Shown here: piece after piece, positions 46,930-60,203 of the stretch | Layout: every line of letters starts with the position of its first letter | Numbering within the stretch: position 1 is the first letter of the stretch | From: Diospyros lotus | Lineage: Eukaryota > Streptophyta > Magnoliopsida > Ericales > Ebenaceae | Assembly: GCF_014633365.1 (NCBI RefSeq) | Contig: NC_068351.1 | Location: 23,196,866-23,260,865 of the forward strand | Direction of reading: 5' to 3' | DNA length: 64,000 bases | Notes under the pieces: model-generated | The model's database searches: none | What the model was told of the DNA's origin: nothing | Seen by the model: the letters and a program-made list of their open reading frames with translations, nothing else | Program-made: the position numbers and the translations under genes

Positions 46930-47640
46930 TGAATAAAATCCTTGAGTGTTTTGGCAAGCATAACTCAAATCCAATTGATACCTCTATTGAGAATGCTCAT
47001 ACCTTCAGTCTTAGTTAATGTCCTAAAATAGAAGAAGAGGGAGAAGTAATGAAAAATAAATTATATGTCAATGTAGTTAGGAGTTTGATGTACCTTATGT
47101 CGTGTACTCATCTCGACATCTACTTCATTGTTGGTCTAGTAAATAGGTTCTAGAATAATCCAAATGAAGAACATTAGATGACAGTGAAACGAATCTTTAG
47201 ATATCTTCATGGTACTGCTAACCTTGTTGTGGTGTTTCAAGGTGATGAGTTGAAATTGCAAAGTTATAGTGATGTTGATTTTGTTAAACACATAGATGAT
47301 AATATCTAGACTTCAACATATGTGTTCACCATTGGGGGTGGTACCATCTCATGGAATAGTAAGAAGTAAGATTGTGTGACACAATCCACCATGGAGGCCG
47401 AGTATATGTGGTATGTTCAGTAGTGGGATAAAATACAGTTTGGTTGAGTACCTTTGTATAAGAGGTTGGGGACACTACTCAAGCAAATAAGCATGTTGAT
47501 CTATACTAGTAATATAGCTGCTACCATTTTTCCAAATAACCAAATTTTCATAAGAAAGACAAACACGTATGACGAAGATATCACCTATATTAAATGGAAA
47601 ATTAAGAAAGGTGTTGTGATTGTTGGGTTTCACAAATGGG
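46930..47640 (+). pseudogene. Ty1/Copia RT end and RNase H fragment
   Basis: In broken frames one reads landmarks of the Copia RT C-terminus and RNase H: FRYLHGTANLVVVFQGDE, then SDVDF where D-A-D-F is usual, ISWNSKK, and STMEAEYM. Several stops interrupt it. The same family is represented by the fragment at 58735-59195. No LTR or other domain is attached. Confidence 0.75.
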
Positions 47641-48359
47641 TTTAGGTAGCTTTAAAACATGTAAAGCAAGTATGTGTAGTGAAATCAACACAAAAACTAT
47701 ATAACTTAGTAATTTATGCAATATACAACCATTTGAACCAAAATTCAAGATGAGCTACAAGTTATTTCTTGGAGATGAAGGTCTTTGAGTCAGTTTTCTC
47801 ACTTCTTTGACAAGATTCTCCTCAAGTGTGGAGGTCCTAGACTATCCACCCTAAGCTAACGACAAAGCCCTTTGGTTTTTCTTTGTGCAAGCTAAAATCC
47901 ATTAAGGGGATGATAAGAAATACATGTTCTTTAATAAGAAGAAGCTCAACTCATGAGAAATAGAAAAAAGAAGAAGAACCGAGAAGAAGCCAAGACCAAG
48001 AAACTTCTTTGTTTCTCATTTCTTATCCTATTTATAGGCTAGGCTTGCATGAATAAACTTTTTTCTTCTTTTAGTGGAAAAATTAAAAACCCCACTTAAT
48101 TTCCAAAAGAGATCATCACCTAGTAGCTTAGGGAGTTAATGGAAGATCCATTAACTCCAAATTATTTTTTTTTAATTTTCCAAACAAAAATGGTCAATGG
48201 TTTACTTAATCAGTCGATAGTTTTCTTTGATTTTTGAAAAGATAGTCGACAATTTTTATGAAAAATAATCGATTGGTTTACCTTGCCTTACCCAAATTTT
48301 CTTAGGCTATCTATTAACTCTTAATGGTATTATAGAATATGGTATAAACTCTTGTAGTT
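47641..48359 (-). mobile_element. LTR-like remnant, probably minus strand
   Basis: It contains a minus-strand TATA box (CCTATAAATAGG near 48028-48040), GTCGAC/ATCGAT motifs (48190-48290) and one TATTAACTCTTAATGG motif (48308) shared with the 29-kb region. No ORF. Borders are approximate. Confidence 0.4.
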
Positions 48360-51300
48360 CATGACCAAGTTTTACCGAGGGATCTTGTGGTTGGTGCTAA
48401 CCATCCAGGGTGCTAACCATCCAGGATTTTGATCTTCTATTGGGTATGGACTGGTTATCTCGGCACTTTGCCAAGGTAGATTGTTAGTGGAAGGTAATCA
48501 CCTTTAAACACCCTTATAATCCAGTTATTTATATAGGGGAGTTAAGTCGATGGTGGCGACACTTATGATTTCACTAATACAAGCGAAGAGGTTGATACAA
48601 CGAGGGTGCGAGGCGTACTTAGCTTTTGTAACAGTTACCACTGGGGAGAAGAAAGAGTTAACTGATCTCCCTATTGTTAGAGATTTCCCTGACGTGTTCC
48701 CAGATGAGTTACCAAGTTTTCCACCACGCAGAGAGATTGACTTCACTATTGAGTTACTACCAGGCACTCAACCTATCTCCAAGACTCCTTATCGGATGGC
48801 TACCAATGAATTGAAGGAGTTGAAGGTGCATGTGCAGGATCTTTTGGATAAGGGGTTCATACGACCTAGTATTTCGCCGTAAGGAGCATCGGTGTTATTC
48901 GTGCATAAGAATGATAGTTCCATAAGGCTGTGTATCGACTACGGGAAACTTAACCAAGTGACAATGAAGAACAAGTATCCTTTATCTCGTGTGGATGACT
49001 TACTTAATCAGTTTCAAGGAGCTTCAGTGTTTTCTAGGATTAATTTGCATTCGGGGTACCATTAGGTACGTGTTAGAGATGAAGATATCTTGAAGACGGC
49101 GTTCCGCACGAGATACAATAATTATGAGTTCATGGTCATGCCATTTGGGCTGACTAACGCCCCAGCAATATTCATGGATATAATGAACTAGATATTAAGT
49201 AGTATTTGGACAGTTTTGTTATCATTTTTATTGATGACATCCTAGTTTACTCTCTTAGTCAACTTGAACATGAGATTCATTTGAGGATGGTTCTATAGAG
49301 ACTCAGAGAGGAGCGGTTGTATGCCAAGTTTTCTAAATGTGAGTTATGGTAGACACAGGTAGTATTTTTGGGACACATAGTTTCCGGCGAGGGGATATTT
49401 GTGGATCCAGAAAAGGTTAGCGCTATTTTGGATTCGCCGAGGCCTATTACTGTTACTGAGGTACGGATTTTTTTGGGACTTGCAGGCTATTATCGACACT
49501 TCATTGAGGGATTTGCTCACTTAGCCTCTCCTATGACTAAGTTAACACGCAAAGGAGTTAGCTTCATTTGGAATGATGTCTGTGAGAGTTGGTTTCAGGA
49601 GTTGAAATGGTGGTTGACTTCGACACCTGTGTTAGCCATACCCAAGAATGGTGAGTTGTTTATAGTTTATAGTTATGCCTCATATATAAGTCTAGGTTGT
49701 GTTTCGATGCAAGGTGGGGAGAGTTAATGCTTATGCCTATAGGCAATTGAAGAAGAATGAGGTGAATTACCCCACTCATGACTTGGAACTTATTGATGTA
49801 GTATTTGCCCTAAAGATTTGGCGTCATTATCTTTACAAAGAGAAGGTACATATTTTCACTAATCACAAGAGTTTGAAGTATTTATTCTCCCAAAAAAGCT
49901 AAACATGAGGCAACGACATTGGTTGAAACTAATGAAGGATTACGACTGTGAAATTCTATACCATCCGACAAGGCGAATGTGGTAACAGATGCCTTGAACC
50001 GACGGGGAGCTTCAGTTTTAGATGTGATGATTTAGGAGTGGTCTTTAATGGAGCAGATGAGCGAGCTTAGCATTTCAGAGTTGAATGATGTCCCATATAT
50101 TTATTATGCCTATATGAGCATTCATTTAGGTTTAGTAGATTGGATACCAGATCGACATTAGTCTGACGAGGGGTTGGCACATATTAGGTCAAATATGGAT
50201 AAATTTGGACCTTTAGGTTATAGCTTGAGGGATGATGGGTTGCTAGTGTTTTGGGGACAGATTTGTGTGCCATGCAATGAGGTGATCAGACAAGAGATAT
50301 TGTCAGAGGCTCATCGTTCTCATTACACCATTCATCCAGGGGCAACAAAGAAGTATCAGGACTTGCGTCGCCAGTATTGGTGGATGGGCATGAAGAGGCA
50401 GATAACTGAGTATGTATCTCATTGTTTGGTGTGTCAACAAGTTAAAGCTGAACACTAGAGGCCAGCAGGTTTATTTTGTCCCTTGTCTATTCCAGAGTGG
50501 AAATGGGGCAAGATTTCCATAGATTTCATATCCGAATTACCCCGTACCAACAGAGGTCATAACGCGATATGGGTAATTGTCAATAGACTAACGAAATTGG
50601 CACACTTCTTACTTGCCAAGAAGACTTATCCTATGCACCGTCTGACCAAGATATATATATATATATTGATGAGATTGTGAGATTGCATGGAGTACCAGCT
50701 AGTATTGTGTCAGACTAGGACCCTCGGTTTACCTCTCACTTCTGGGGGGCATTACAGAGTGCCATGAGGACGAGGTTGACTTTCAGTACAACATTCCATC
50801 CCCAGACCGAAAGGTAGACGGAGCAGACTATTCAGGTTTTAGAAGATATGCTCCAAGTGTGAGCACTAGATTTTCACCAGAATTGGGATGAGCACCTGTC
50901 ACTGGTAGAGTTTACTTATAATAACAACTACCAGTTTAGTATTAAGATGGCATTGTTTGAGGCACTGTATGGGTGACCTTGTAGATCTCCATTATGTTGG
51001 ACTGAGGTTGGAGACAGTTCAGTGTTGGGGCCAAACATTGTTGAGTAGACCACAGGGAAGATCAAATTGATTAGAGTACGGTTAAAGACAACTCAAGATC
51101 ACTAGAAGAGTTATGTAGATAAGAGGCGGCAAGATTTGGAGTTTTCTGTTGGTGATCTGTGTTCCTTTGAGTTATGCCTATGAAAGGCATATGCCATTTT
51201 GGAGTTACTAGTAAGCTTAATCCGTGTTTTATGGGTCCATTTGAGGTACTGGAGCAAGTTGGATTGTTGGCGTACCATCTAGCCATACCTCCTCAACTTA

Positions 51301-51595
51301 CTCATGTGCACAACGTATTCCACGTCTCTATGCTCAGTAAGTGTATGGCATATCCAAGACAAGTTGTTGACTATCGGCCCCTTGAAATGTAAGAAGACGC
51401 CTTGTATAACGAGTTGGTTATGTGTATTGTGGATCAGAAGGAGAAGGTACTTAGGAATCATTTTATTCCCTATGTTAAAGTTCAATGGCAACGTTATGGA
51501 CCGGAAGAAGCCACATGGGACCTGGAAGATGAGATAAGGCGTATGCATCCTTAGCTTTTCGAGTGATTAGGTACAAATTTGGGGGACCAAATTCT
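48360..51595 (+). pseudogene. Tekay/Del-type chromovirus pol, 5'-truncated and decayed
   Basis: In order one sees the end of protease (FDLLLGMDWLSRH, about 48430-48465), then RT (PYRMATNELKELK at 48790; [12 protein letters not shown] at about 49130; the F-I-D-D-I-L-V-Y-S box at 49220 in a shifted frame). Next come the connection ([10 protein letters not shown]), RNase H (NYPTHDLEL and [11 protein letters not shown]), and the integrase zinc region with H, H, C, C (50320-50440). The integrase core follows, then the C-terminal GPFEVLEQVG segment, and a chromodomain-like tail (WQRYGPEEATWDLED, 51485-51530). Gag, the protease active site and the 5' LTR are missing. There are at least ten stops and several frameshifts. 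Confidence 0.85.
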
Positions 51596-51598
51596 TTT

Positions 51599-51612
51599 AA
51601 GAGGGGGGAGGA
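51599..51612 (+). other. Polypurine tract of the Tekay-type element
   Basis: AAGAGGGGGGAGGA ends two bases before the LTR start at 51615, as expected for the plus-strand primer. Confidence 0.8.
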
Positions 51613-51614
51613 TT

Positions 51615-54600
51615 TGTAATGACCCGAATTTAGTTATGCAATGTTTTATCATGCCTTGAGGTTGAGTTGGTTAGCCTTGATGTGTAGTATGTTATTTTTT
51701 GTGGTTATTAATTAAATGTTTGGTCTATGCTTGATGTATTCAGATGTCTAAGCTTGGTGTATCCAAATATATGTTGGCATATCCGAATATGGGGGTGATA
51801 TATCCAAATATAGGGGTAATATTTGAATATGGGGGTTGGGGTATTCAAATAAGCTTGGTCTTTGGAGGGATATACGAATAGCTTAAGTGCTATTCGATGA
51901 GTCTATGTCTCCTTCCCTCTCTTGTATCCGAATAGCTTGCCTAACATTTAGATGTGTGTGTGTGTCTCTCTGTTGTATTTGAATACCTTGTCTCACATTC
52001 GGATAGCTTCCACTTTCATTTCCAGGTGGTGGTGGATGTCTTCCACTAGATTTTGCCATGTGTCCTCATCCATTAGCTTCTATTCCTCATACATATATAT
52101 ACCAAATGCTTTGGTTCCTCATATATATATACATCAAGGGAGAGTACGAGAAGAAGAAGCAAAAGAGGGTCAGAGGATAAAGAAGAAGGAGTTTCTTCAC
52201 TGTTTTAGGAAAGCTTTTACCCCTTCTTACTTCTATCACAACCGATGTTCAACTTGTAGGAGATTCCACCACTTCTATGTTCAGTTTATTTTCGTTGTTT
52301 TGGTTGAGCCCTTGCTTAGTTGGTGGTTCTCTTCTTGTGTACCTTGAAAGGCTTGGTTCCCCTTCTGTTTTGTTGTTGAAATGAAGCTAGGTAGTTGTAT
52401 GGGTAGGTTATCGTCGGAGTAGTGCAGGGATGTTGTCATGGTCGAGGGTATAGTGCATGTGGTTTCTATAATTACTAGTACCTTGTCATTTAAAATGCAT
52501 GCAGGGGCTTGGGGATTATGCATTTGGGGGATTCTGGTGATTTGTGAGCTTGGCCATGAACATGCTAGATAGTTTTAATATCTAGGTTAGCAAGGCACCA
52601 GCACTGCATCGTTTGGGATTTCCTATGTGGGCGAGCGTGACCCGATGCATGGTTTATGGGGGTTATTGAAAGTTAAGCAATATCGCTACGGGGCAAGCAG
52701 CGTAGTTCAAAAATTTGAACCTTATCCCGATCCCGGCGATTGGATCAACGTCGAAATTAAATCAATCACATACAAATAAAATAAATCTAATCTTTAGATT
52801 TTCGAGTCGTTTGCGGATTCGAGCCGTCCAAGCATCTGGCCTCTAACTCGTGATATGCAGCACGCGTCCGTTGGTAAGGAGAGCGGAATAGGAGTGCTAG
52901 CTCCTTCTATTTTCACGGCTTGTGTATGGACGGAAAAGAATGCCCTCGTTTCGTATTGATTCCAAAAGAAACGGGGAAGAGTAAACGACAATAAATTTTT
53001 CAACTCTTGAAAAACTACACCAAAACTCTCTCTAATTTTGGCAACCCATAAAAGGATATTTATAGAGAAATATTCTAGGGTTTCTCAAATCCTAATGGAT
53101 TGGGCTAGCCCATTAATTCTAATATAATTAGAATCTTAAGTGGGCTTATCCTAGTCCAACTAGAAATATAATTAAATGGCCCAAATCCTTTTATAGATTT
53201 AAATAAAATATTTTGGCCCAAATTTAATTCAAGCCCAAATATAATATTTAATATTTGGTCCAAATCTAATTTGGTCCAAATATAATATTTAATATTTAGA
53301 CCAAATCCAATTTAATCTAAATATAATATTTAATTTAATATTTGGCCCAAATCCAATTTAGTCCAAATATTAACTTAAGCCTAAATATATTTTATTTCCT
53401 ATTTGCCACTCCAACAAATAGAAAATTATTAAATTATAAACTCCTTCCTAATTTAATCAATTGCTATTTTAGGAAACTCTTTCCATTATGACGACTCCTC
53501 GTCATATCGACGTCATTACGTCTATTTATTCTTTTTTCGTGAGAACCTACGACGACACAACTTCTTGCCGAAGTGTCCCACTTAACCATACGTCCACTCT
53601 TCTGGTTTAAGCCAGGGATCGTGCCTATTGCGTATGACTCATTAGGCTCCCAAATATGTTGGCAATGTGTCGGTACGAACACATAAGACAAGATTAGCCT
53701 CTAGTAAGGCGTCATGCCTACCCAATTATTCAGAAGGATTCATAATTCGCAAAGAACCTTTCACGAGCATGGTTACCATGTAATTCGATTCTCTCGTCAA
53801 TGTATCTTATATGATCTCAAGTATGGCGATGTGTTGTTTGATAACGATCACATGAGTTTTCTTCGGTCTTCCTGATATCTTCACTTAATAGAAAGTGAAT
53901 CAATAACTTCTTATTGATCTCTTTCACCGTGGCCATGGATTTAAAGTGAATATCCACCGAAGGTGCCTTAGATACATCATCCTCTATCAATGGATAGACG
54001 AGTCTCATCTTGGTTATACACCCATCTCCATAAGCCTCACGATATACCCAACGATCGCCCACGTGCAGCCTTTATCTAAGCCCATCGAAACGATGTCAAA
54101 ACATACCAGTCTTCTTATGAGATGACCGTGATAACCTCAGATCCAAGGATTAGTTACACCCATCTCGTATGAGAATTCCATCAACATATAACTAAAATGG
54201 ATTCTCATAGCGAGTCATGTCCAGTGACACGTTCTCCAACATTGGTCACCTATGTACTTGTCTAAGCATCCCCATGCCTATGGGTGTGAGACCCCTATTG
54301 CTATCACATAGCACATACAAGTCTCACCGCAATTATCAATGTCCATTCTTGACATTGCTATGACTTGGGACGTTTAATGATGTCTAGAAACTGTGATGCA
54401 TCATCTCACATCTTTATAGATTAATCATAGTATACATCATATAGACTTCTATCTAGTTTCATTCGGTTATTACAATAATAACAAGAAACTAATAGAATGA
54501 CTTCTTGTGAATTTGAACAACTCCTTATTCAAATAATAAACATGATTACAATTGTCACCGTACAACATGCCCAATCTGATTGGGTCTAGAGCACCTACAC

Positions 54601-55468
54601 TAATAGTTATGTATCATGTTGATGCTCATGATGCCACTACATTGTATATGTGCATTTGTATGATTATTGGCGCCGACATTGGAAACATAGTTATTTCGAT
54701 GACGGGGGTTTCCGCACCGGGGTTATGTTCATGGACAAGGTGGGTTTAGCAAGCCATTTTGGGTGTGGTCGCTCCCACCCTGGATATCTGAGGCAGGTTG
54801 CAGGTCATGTTACCTTTCAGGGCTGAGACATGTTTATGAAAGGGACTTGGGTGCCATTGTGTATTATGTGGGCTTCAAGGACCGGTATGTGCCTATTTTA
54901 TTATACGACATTTTTTTTATATCTGTCGTATGATTCATAAACATGTTATGTATGGTAGTTTCACGTGGGGTGCGGGTTACTCTCTAGCTTCCATACTCAT
55001 GTCAACATTTTCTTTCTTATATGCTTGTTGAATCTTGTGACTCATTTTTGCTTCTCTTCATTCCAGGTAAGGGCAGAGCTAAGTGTGGGGGTGAGTCTAC
55101 CAGTACTTGAGCTATCCCAACAAATGGTGTATAGGGCAGTCCTAACAGATCTTGCTTTGATATGTATCTTGTGGTGTCGTGCCACGGTTGTTATCTTTTG
55201 AGTGCCTGGCGCTATTCAGTATCTATCTATCTATCTATCTATATATATATATATATCATGTAACCTTGTGGCTCTGTTATCTTTTGTATGCATGCCTAGG
55301 ATGTGAGTTATGCTTCTGTTGCCCGTTTCTTTTGTATTTATATATACAAGTAATCCTAATTAAGCATGCATAGCAAGTCAGGGTGGCTCCTCTTCTGTTT
55401 CATTTCCCTTTTGGGGCTCTTACTCGGATTCTTCAACTTGGCTGGAGTAACCGGGTAGGGGTTCCACA
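51615..55468 (+). mobile_element. 3' LTR of the Tekay-type element, split by a family-2 LTR
   Basis: It starts TGTAATGACCCG right after the polypurine tract and ends near GGGGTTCCACA (55468). A family-2 LTR with TSD GTTAT occupies 52667-54605; without it this LTR is about 1.9 kb. Simple repeats include a CTAT/TA run at 55224-55256. The right end has no TSD partner because the 5' LTR is missing, so it is less certain. Confidence 0.7.
52667..54605 (-). mobile_element. Solo LTR, family 2, copy 3
   Basis: A 1939-bp family-2 LTR with perfect TSD GTTAT (52662-52666, 54606-54610). The minus-strand start is TATTAGTGTAGG (TG decayed to TA) and the end is CTTAACTTTCA. The minus-strand TATA box lies near 53055-53066. 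It is inserted in the 3' LTR of the Tekay-type element. Confidence 0.87.
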
Positions 55469-56695
55469 GTAATAGCTCAAAGACAGTTTATTTTTTGTTT
55501 TTCAAAGATTTACTTGATTATTTTCTAACAACAATCAAGTAGTATTTGAAGAGATTAATTTACTTCTCATTTTTTACATTCATTCAAATAGTTAGATCTT
55601 TTTACAAGGTTACTCTTATTTAACTAAATAATATTGATTAAACCTAATTTCCTCAATTTTGTTTTACTTATATCACTTGTTTTTTGGATAACTATACACT
55701 ATTGTAGATAAATAGATAGTCTCACTAAGTATATCCTATATTCGATTTGAGTTTCAATTTCAATCGAGTTTTTCGTAAGTGTTTATAGATGTCATTTGAT
55801 ACACATTCATCTTGAAAACTTGTTTGAATAATAATCGATATTACTCATCTAACTCCCTTAGACCTAATTTTTAGCTAAGTAGAGATCTATTATATACACT
55901 AAGGATAAACCAATAGTAAATAAAACGAATGACCAGAAGTTGTTAACAGAAGACTAAATGAATATAAAATAAGCAACAATGAGCATTATGTAAAGACTGA
56001 ATATAAATGGATAGTAACAAAAAACACATAAATTAAATGTAGAAATTAAAGTACAAGTACTATAATTTGAAATACCAATTGAATAAGTTATAATTAAAAG
56101 TAAGACTAAAATAAATTAATAGAACTAATTAACAAACAAAGAACACAGTAAAAGAAGCAAATATATTCAAAATAAAATGAAAAAATCTTCCCCCCAATAT
56201 ATATTAATATCAACTTTATAATTTGGGAAGATATAAAGATAATATGATTCCTCATTTAAAATAGATCAGAATACTTTTGAAATTCTTTGAGGAATCAGTT
56301 TGATATTTGCTAATGGCATAACTAATGAATTCACAATGATAGTTTATATGTGCATTTGTATGATTATTGGCGCTATTCAGTATGTGATTTGCTAAAGATT
56401 TATAGTAAGAGTATGCCTTAACTATACTCTATCTTGTATCATGTACTTTTAGCAAATCCTTAACTTTAAAGAAGCTCATTTTTCTGATATATTAAATAAC
56501 TCTGTAGGACCTTCTTTGATGAATTGCATTTTTCAAATCCAACATCTCTTGAGAGCACATGGAATAAATTTTCATGAGTTTTAACATCATCATCGATTAA
56601 GCGCTATACTCATGATTTAAATTAAAAGTAGAAGTAGAGATTACTTTTTTAGAGGTTACCTTCTCTTCTTCATTTTATTTAGGAACACTTACAAG
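55469..56695. other. AT-rich intergenic DNA
   Basis: No gene or repeat signature except the 39-bp chimeric segment at 56345-56383. Confidence 0.55.
56345..56383. other. 39-bp chimeric filler copied from two nearby sites
   Basis: Bases 56345-56373 are identical to 54645-54673, and 56369-56383 are identical to 55208-55222. The two sources share GGCGC at the switch. Flanking sequence does not match either source. Confidence 0.75.
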
Positions 56696-57573
56696 TGTTA
56701 TGGGGGTGCCTTAGGGAAATTAAAGTAAAAAATCCTAAAATTCTTAGAAATATTTCAAGTAGGCCGAAGGCAAGAATGACACTGAAGACTCTTTTGGGGC
56801 AAGAGCTTCCCAGAGCCTCAAGAAAGTCTCCAGGACAGTCTAGCCCTTTGCATCCCCAAGACCCAAGACTCACTCAGAGTCTCCCAGGCCCAAGCCATCT
56901 GATGACTCCGAAGAGTCTTTGAACCCATCCGGAGGATACTCATTGAGGGAATTTGACCTCGAAGATATCTCCAGACCTTCCAGCCTCATTCGATGCATCT
57001 CTCCTGAAGAGTCGGGAGACTCTCATCAGCATGCTAAGTGTCACGTCGACTCCACCACCAAGCATCTATAAATACTTGCTCATTTCACAACAAGAAGACT
57101 TTTTTCGGACCCTTTGAGACCTTTCTCTCTCACACACAGACTTAAGACCCGAAGACTTAAACCCTGAACCACGCAGAACCCTTCAGGAGACAACCCATCG
57201 AAAAAGTTCCATCCAGAGTATACATACAACATACATACTTCTACTTAAGAATATCATTATCTAACCCAGGTATCACAAGGCCCATGTGGGGAAAATCCCA
57301 GAGTGCTTTCTAATTATTTTTGTGCTACAAATCCTTCTGGTGCCACCCATCTGAAGACTCTTCAGACCATGCAGAAGATTATCCATCTGAAGAATCTCTA
57401 GAGAACAAGGCCCCCGAAGACTCCTTGCATTCTTATACCTTTCCCGAATAGCAGATCGAGCTCGGCACTTGTTGACCCTCTTGTGGTGCCCTAGACTTTG
57501 AGCTCTGGCCTAGACTCTGCCTAAACTCTTCTCTAAAACAAATAAATTTAATTGTTGTAATTAGGCAACAACA
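56696..57573 (+). mobile_element. Tat-like LTR remnant 1
   Basis: It starts TGTTATGGGGGTGCC, has a TATA box (TATAAATAC, 57067-57075) and ends in AATTAGGCAACAACA, like the other Tat-like LTRs. U3 is rich in 'gaagactct'/'ccgaagag' repeats. No primer-binding site or gag follows. The start is tentative. Confidence 0.55.
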
Positions 57574-57940
57574 ACAAGAATGATGCTTCTTAGGAGAATT
57601 TGTTTTATGCTGCAACTTCTTTTGACAAAAGAGTTAGATTAGATAAAACCATTGTCAAAATTTTCATTTGAATCAAATGATTGAACACACATTTTCATTT
57701 GAATGATTCAAGAATTTGAAAACTCATTTGATAAACAAGTATGTGAAAGAAAGAAAAGTTATGATTTTATCAAAACTTATTAAAATCACCCAATTCATAT
57801 CAACAAAGCTCATACAATCATATAGATGAAAAACATTAAATCTCATTGTAGTAAACTAAGATAATAATCTTTCCATTCAGTACATTTATATTTATAGTCA
57901 TTTCTATTATTCCTTTTTATTTAATTTTTTAAAGGAGACT
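57574..57940. other. AT-rich spacer
   Basis: I see no gene or defined repeat here, apart from short direct repeats of 'tcatttgaat' near 57660-57725. Confidence 0.5.
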
Positions 57941-58710
57941 TTGTATGTACACCTTGTATTTTGTTCCTTCAAAACATTAATTTCCTTATCTAGACCTCTC
58001 GGATCACTCGAAGACCCCCAAGATCTCACCCCTCGTTACCTCAAGGCGATAAGGCCAACCTCCGAAAGCTCTCATTCCTCCCAGGACCTTTCTCAAAGGG
58101 GGAGGGGGGGTTCTTACCTAGATCCCTCCAAGCATGCCTAACCCCAAGATCACCAGATTCAACGAGAGAGTCATGCACTCCCTGCATCTGTGTGCCACGT
58201 GCCAATCACGTGTCATAGTCACGATTGACCTTTATAAATACCTATCAACCCTTCAACTCCAAGCAAGCCATTCCGACCACAGAGCTTCTCTCTTTACCTT
58301 TCCGTATCACTTACCCGAACGGTCCACCTACACAATTCACTCATATCACTCTCCTATACATCTTCTCGCAATACACATGCGAACCTTATCTGCATGACAC
58401 ACCTGAGCATATTGCATCTCACTACATCTCTACTTCTTCATGACCTATATTGACTTAGGCATCAAAGGATCCGTGCGAGAGAAATCCCCATGTGTTTTCT
58501 ATTTTGCAGACCCTCCAAAAGACTCATCCGTAGACTCTACAAGCACCCTTCTCCAGTGCTCCATCTTTCCACTCACCTCGATAGTGGGTCTAACCCTCGA
58601 TTGTCGATCTCTTTCGGTGACTCTTCGGTCTTCTGTCTCGTCAATCCCTATCGATTGTTTGCTAAGGTTTCCTTACATACAAATTCAATTGTTATAGTCT
58701 AGCAACAACA
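57941..58710 (+). mobile_element. Tat-like LTR remnant 2
   Basis: A TATA box (TATAAATACC, 58233-58242) and a U5-type tail 'gacttaggcatcaaagg' (about 58450) match the signature at 6430. The end GTCTAGCAACAACA at about 58710 matches the ends at 6545 and 57573. The left border is a guess. No internal region follows. Confidence 0.6.
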
Positions 58711-58734
58711 CAAAGTAATTAGGGGAAGAGTATT

Positions 58735-59195
58735 ATAAAATGGATCATTTTATGGTATCTTCATGGTATTACTAACTTCATCTTGGAGTTTCAAGATAAG
58801 TGACTCGAAACTGTGAGGTTATTGTGATGCTGAATACAATATCATCCTCTCAGAACATTTATTTACCTTTTTAGGGTGATGTCATCTTGTTGAGTGACAA
58901 GAAAGAGGATTGGTTGGTACAATCCACTATGAAAATTGATTGTGTAGCAAGTTAGTAGAAGAATGAGAGACTATTTGGTTGAGAAGTTACTGTAAGAGCT
59001 TGGAGTTACAACTAGTGTTTCATGAGATCGTTGATATTTGTGCAAATAACTTTGCTGCTCTGCTATACGATTTACGAGTAAAGGGGCCAATAATTAATTC
59101 TACCAACCAAGGCTTTAATATATATATATATATATATATATGTACAAGACTTATCAAATATGCTATGGGAAAGATCGTACTTCCTAGTCCTAATT
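58735..59195 (+). pseudogene. Ty1/Copia RT/RNase H fragment, heavily decayed
   Basis: The WYLHGITNF-like start (about 58755) aligns with the same point in the fragment at 46930-47640. An RNase H-like part with a degenerate 'STMEAEY' region (58925) follows. Frames change often. A TA microsatellite (about 59120-59142) interrupts the end. Confidence 0.6.
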
Positions 59196-59649
59196 TTTCT
59201 TGAGGCTTTGAATTAACCTATCACTAAACAACATTTTTTATTCAAAATTAAAAAATATAATTATAGTATAGGGTTGAACAAGTTTACCTAAGGGTAAAAC
59301 AAGGTGTTTTCAATCCCTCTAGGTTCATTAACGACAAAACTTTGAGTTAGCTTGGCAACTATTATAACATCCTTTTCTTAATTGATAAAAAAAATATAAT
59401 TATATGAAAAAAAAAAACAAAAGATGGAAAAAGAACCCCTTATGAACCTTTCTCAAGGGTGGCTCAGGCATGGTAACCAACATTGCATGGCAAACATGTG
59501 TGTTTGAATTTTGTCATGCCCTTTGGTGTGGACATTTAGTTATTTTTCATGTATAAGAATGTAATTAAATTATCATCTTAAATATTATATATAAACCTTA
59601 GTTTCACTTAATAAAATATGTCATATTAATTCTACCTTCCCTCCTTTTT
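59196..59649. other. AT-rich spacer
   Basis: No gene seen. It has an A-rich stretch near 59385-59425, and a T-run begins near 59646 at the border of the next LTR. Confidence 0.5.
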
Positions 59650-60195
59650 TTTTTTTTCTTTTCAACTCCCACTTTATCCTCAAAAGCTACCTTCTCTCCA
59701 AAGTAGGATGAACCTTGTGATGGATGCCCTAGTTCCCGGAAGGTTGATTTCTGCCTAACTATCACAAGATAGAAGAAAGAAATCGAAAGTGTGAAAAACA
59801 CTTTAGCAAATTCATTTTTGGATTAATCAAAAGTCCTTAAATGAAGGCAGATCAAAGCCTTTTATAATAGGCTGTCCCTGACCCTCTGGATGCTAAGTAC
59901 ATGAATGCAGAATTGTAACTTAAGCATTTACATGAATGCTAGCAATTAAAAGATACATCAATGCTAGAAATAAAGAAAGAAATTAAGGAAACAATTATGT
60001 ATCTAATAAAGAAATCCAGATCAAGTGAACTGACTTAGCTCTTGGTCTCCAGCTGATGAGCTAGACGAATTTGGGTTGATGGGCCTGCTGGACTGGGCCT
60101 GGTCTGGTGTGCTTCATCCTGTTAGGCTGGGCTGACCCCCTGTGGCTGGGCTATGGGCTGATCCTCCATCCTGATGCTAGGCTAAGGCCCCAAAT
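59650..60195 (-). mobile_element. Probable 3' LTR of the Reina-like element
   Basis: On the minus strand, downstream of the chromodomain ORF, the sequence contains a TATA box (TATAAAAGGC, mirror at 59857-59866) followed by a pyrimidine-rich leader. The U3 half carries repeated 'gctgggc' motifs. The exact ends and a TSD were not found. Confidence 0.5.
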
Positions 60196-60203
60196 GGCTC
60201 CTG

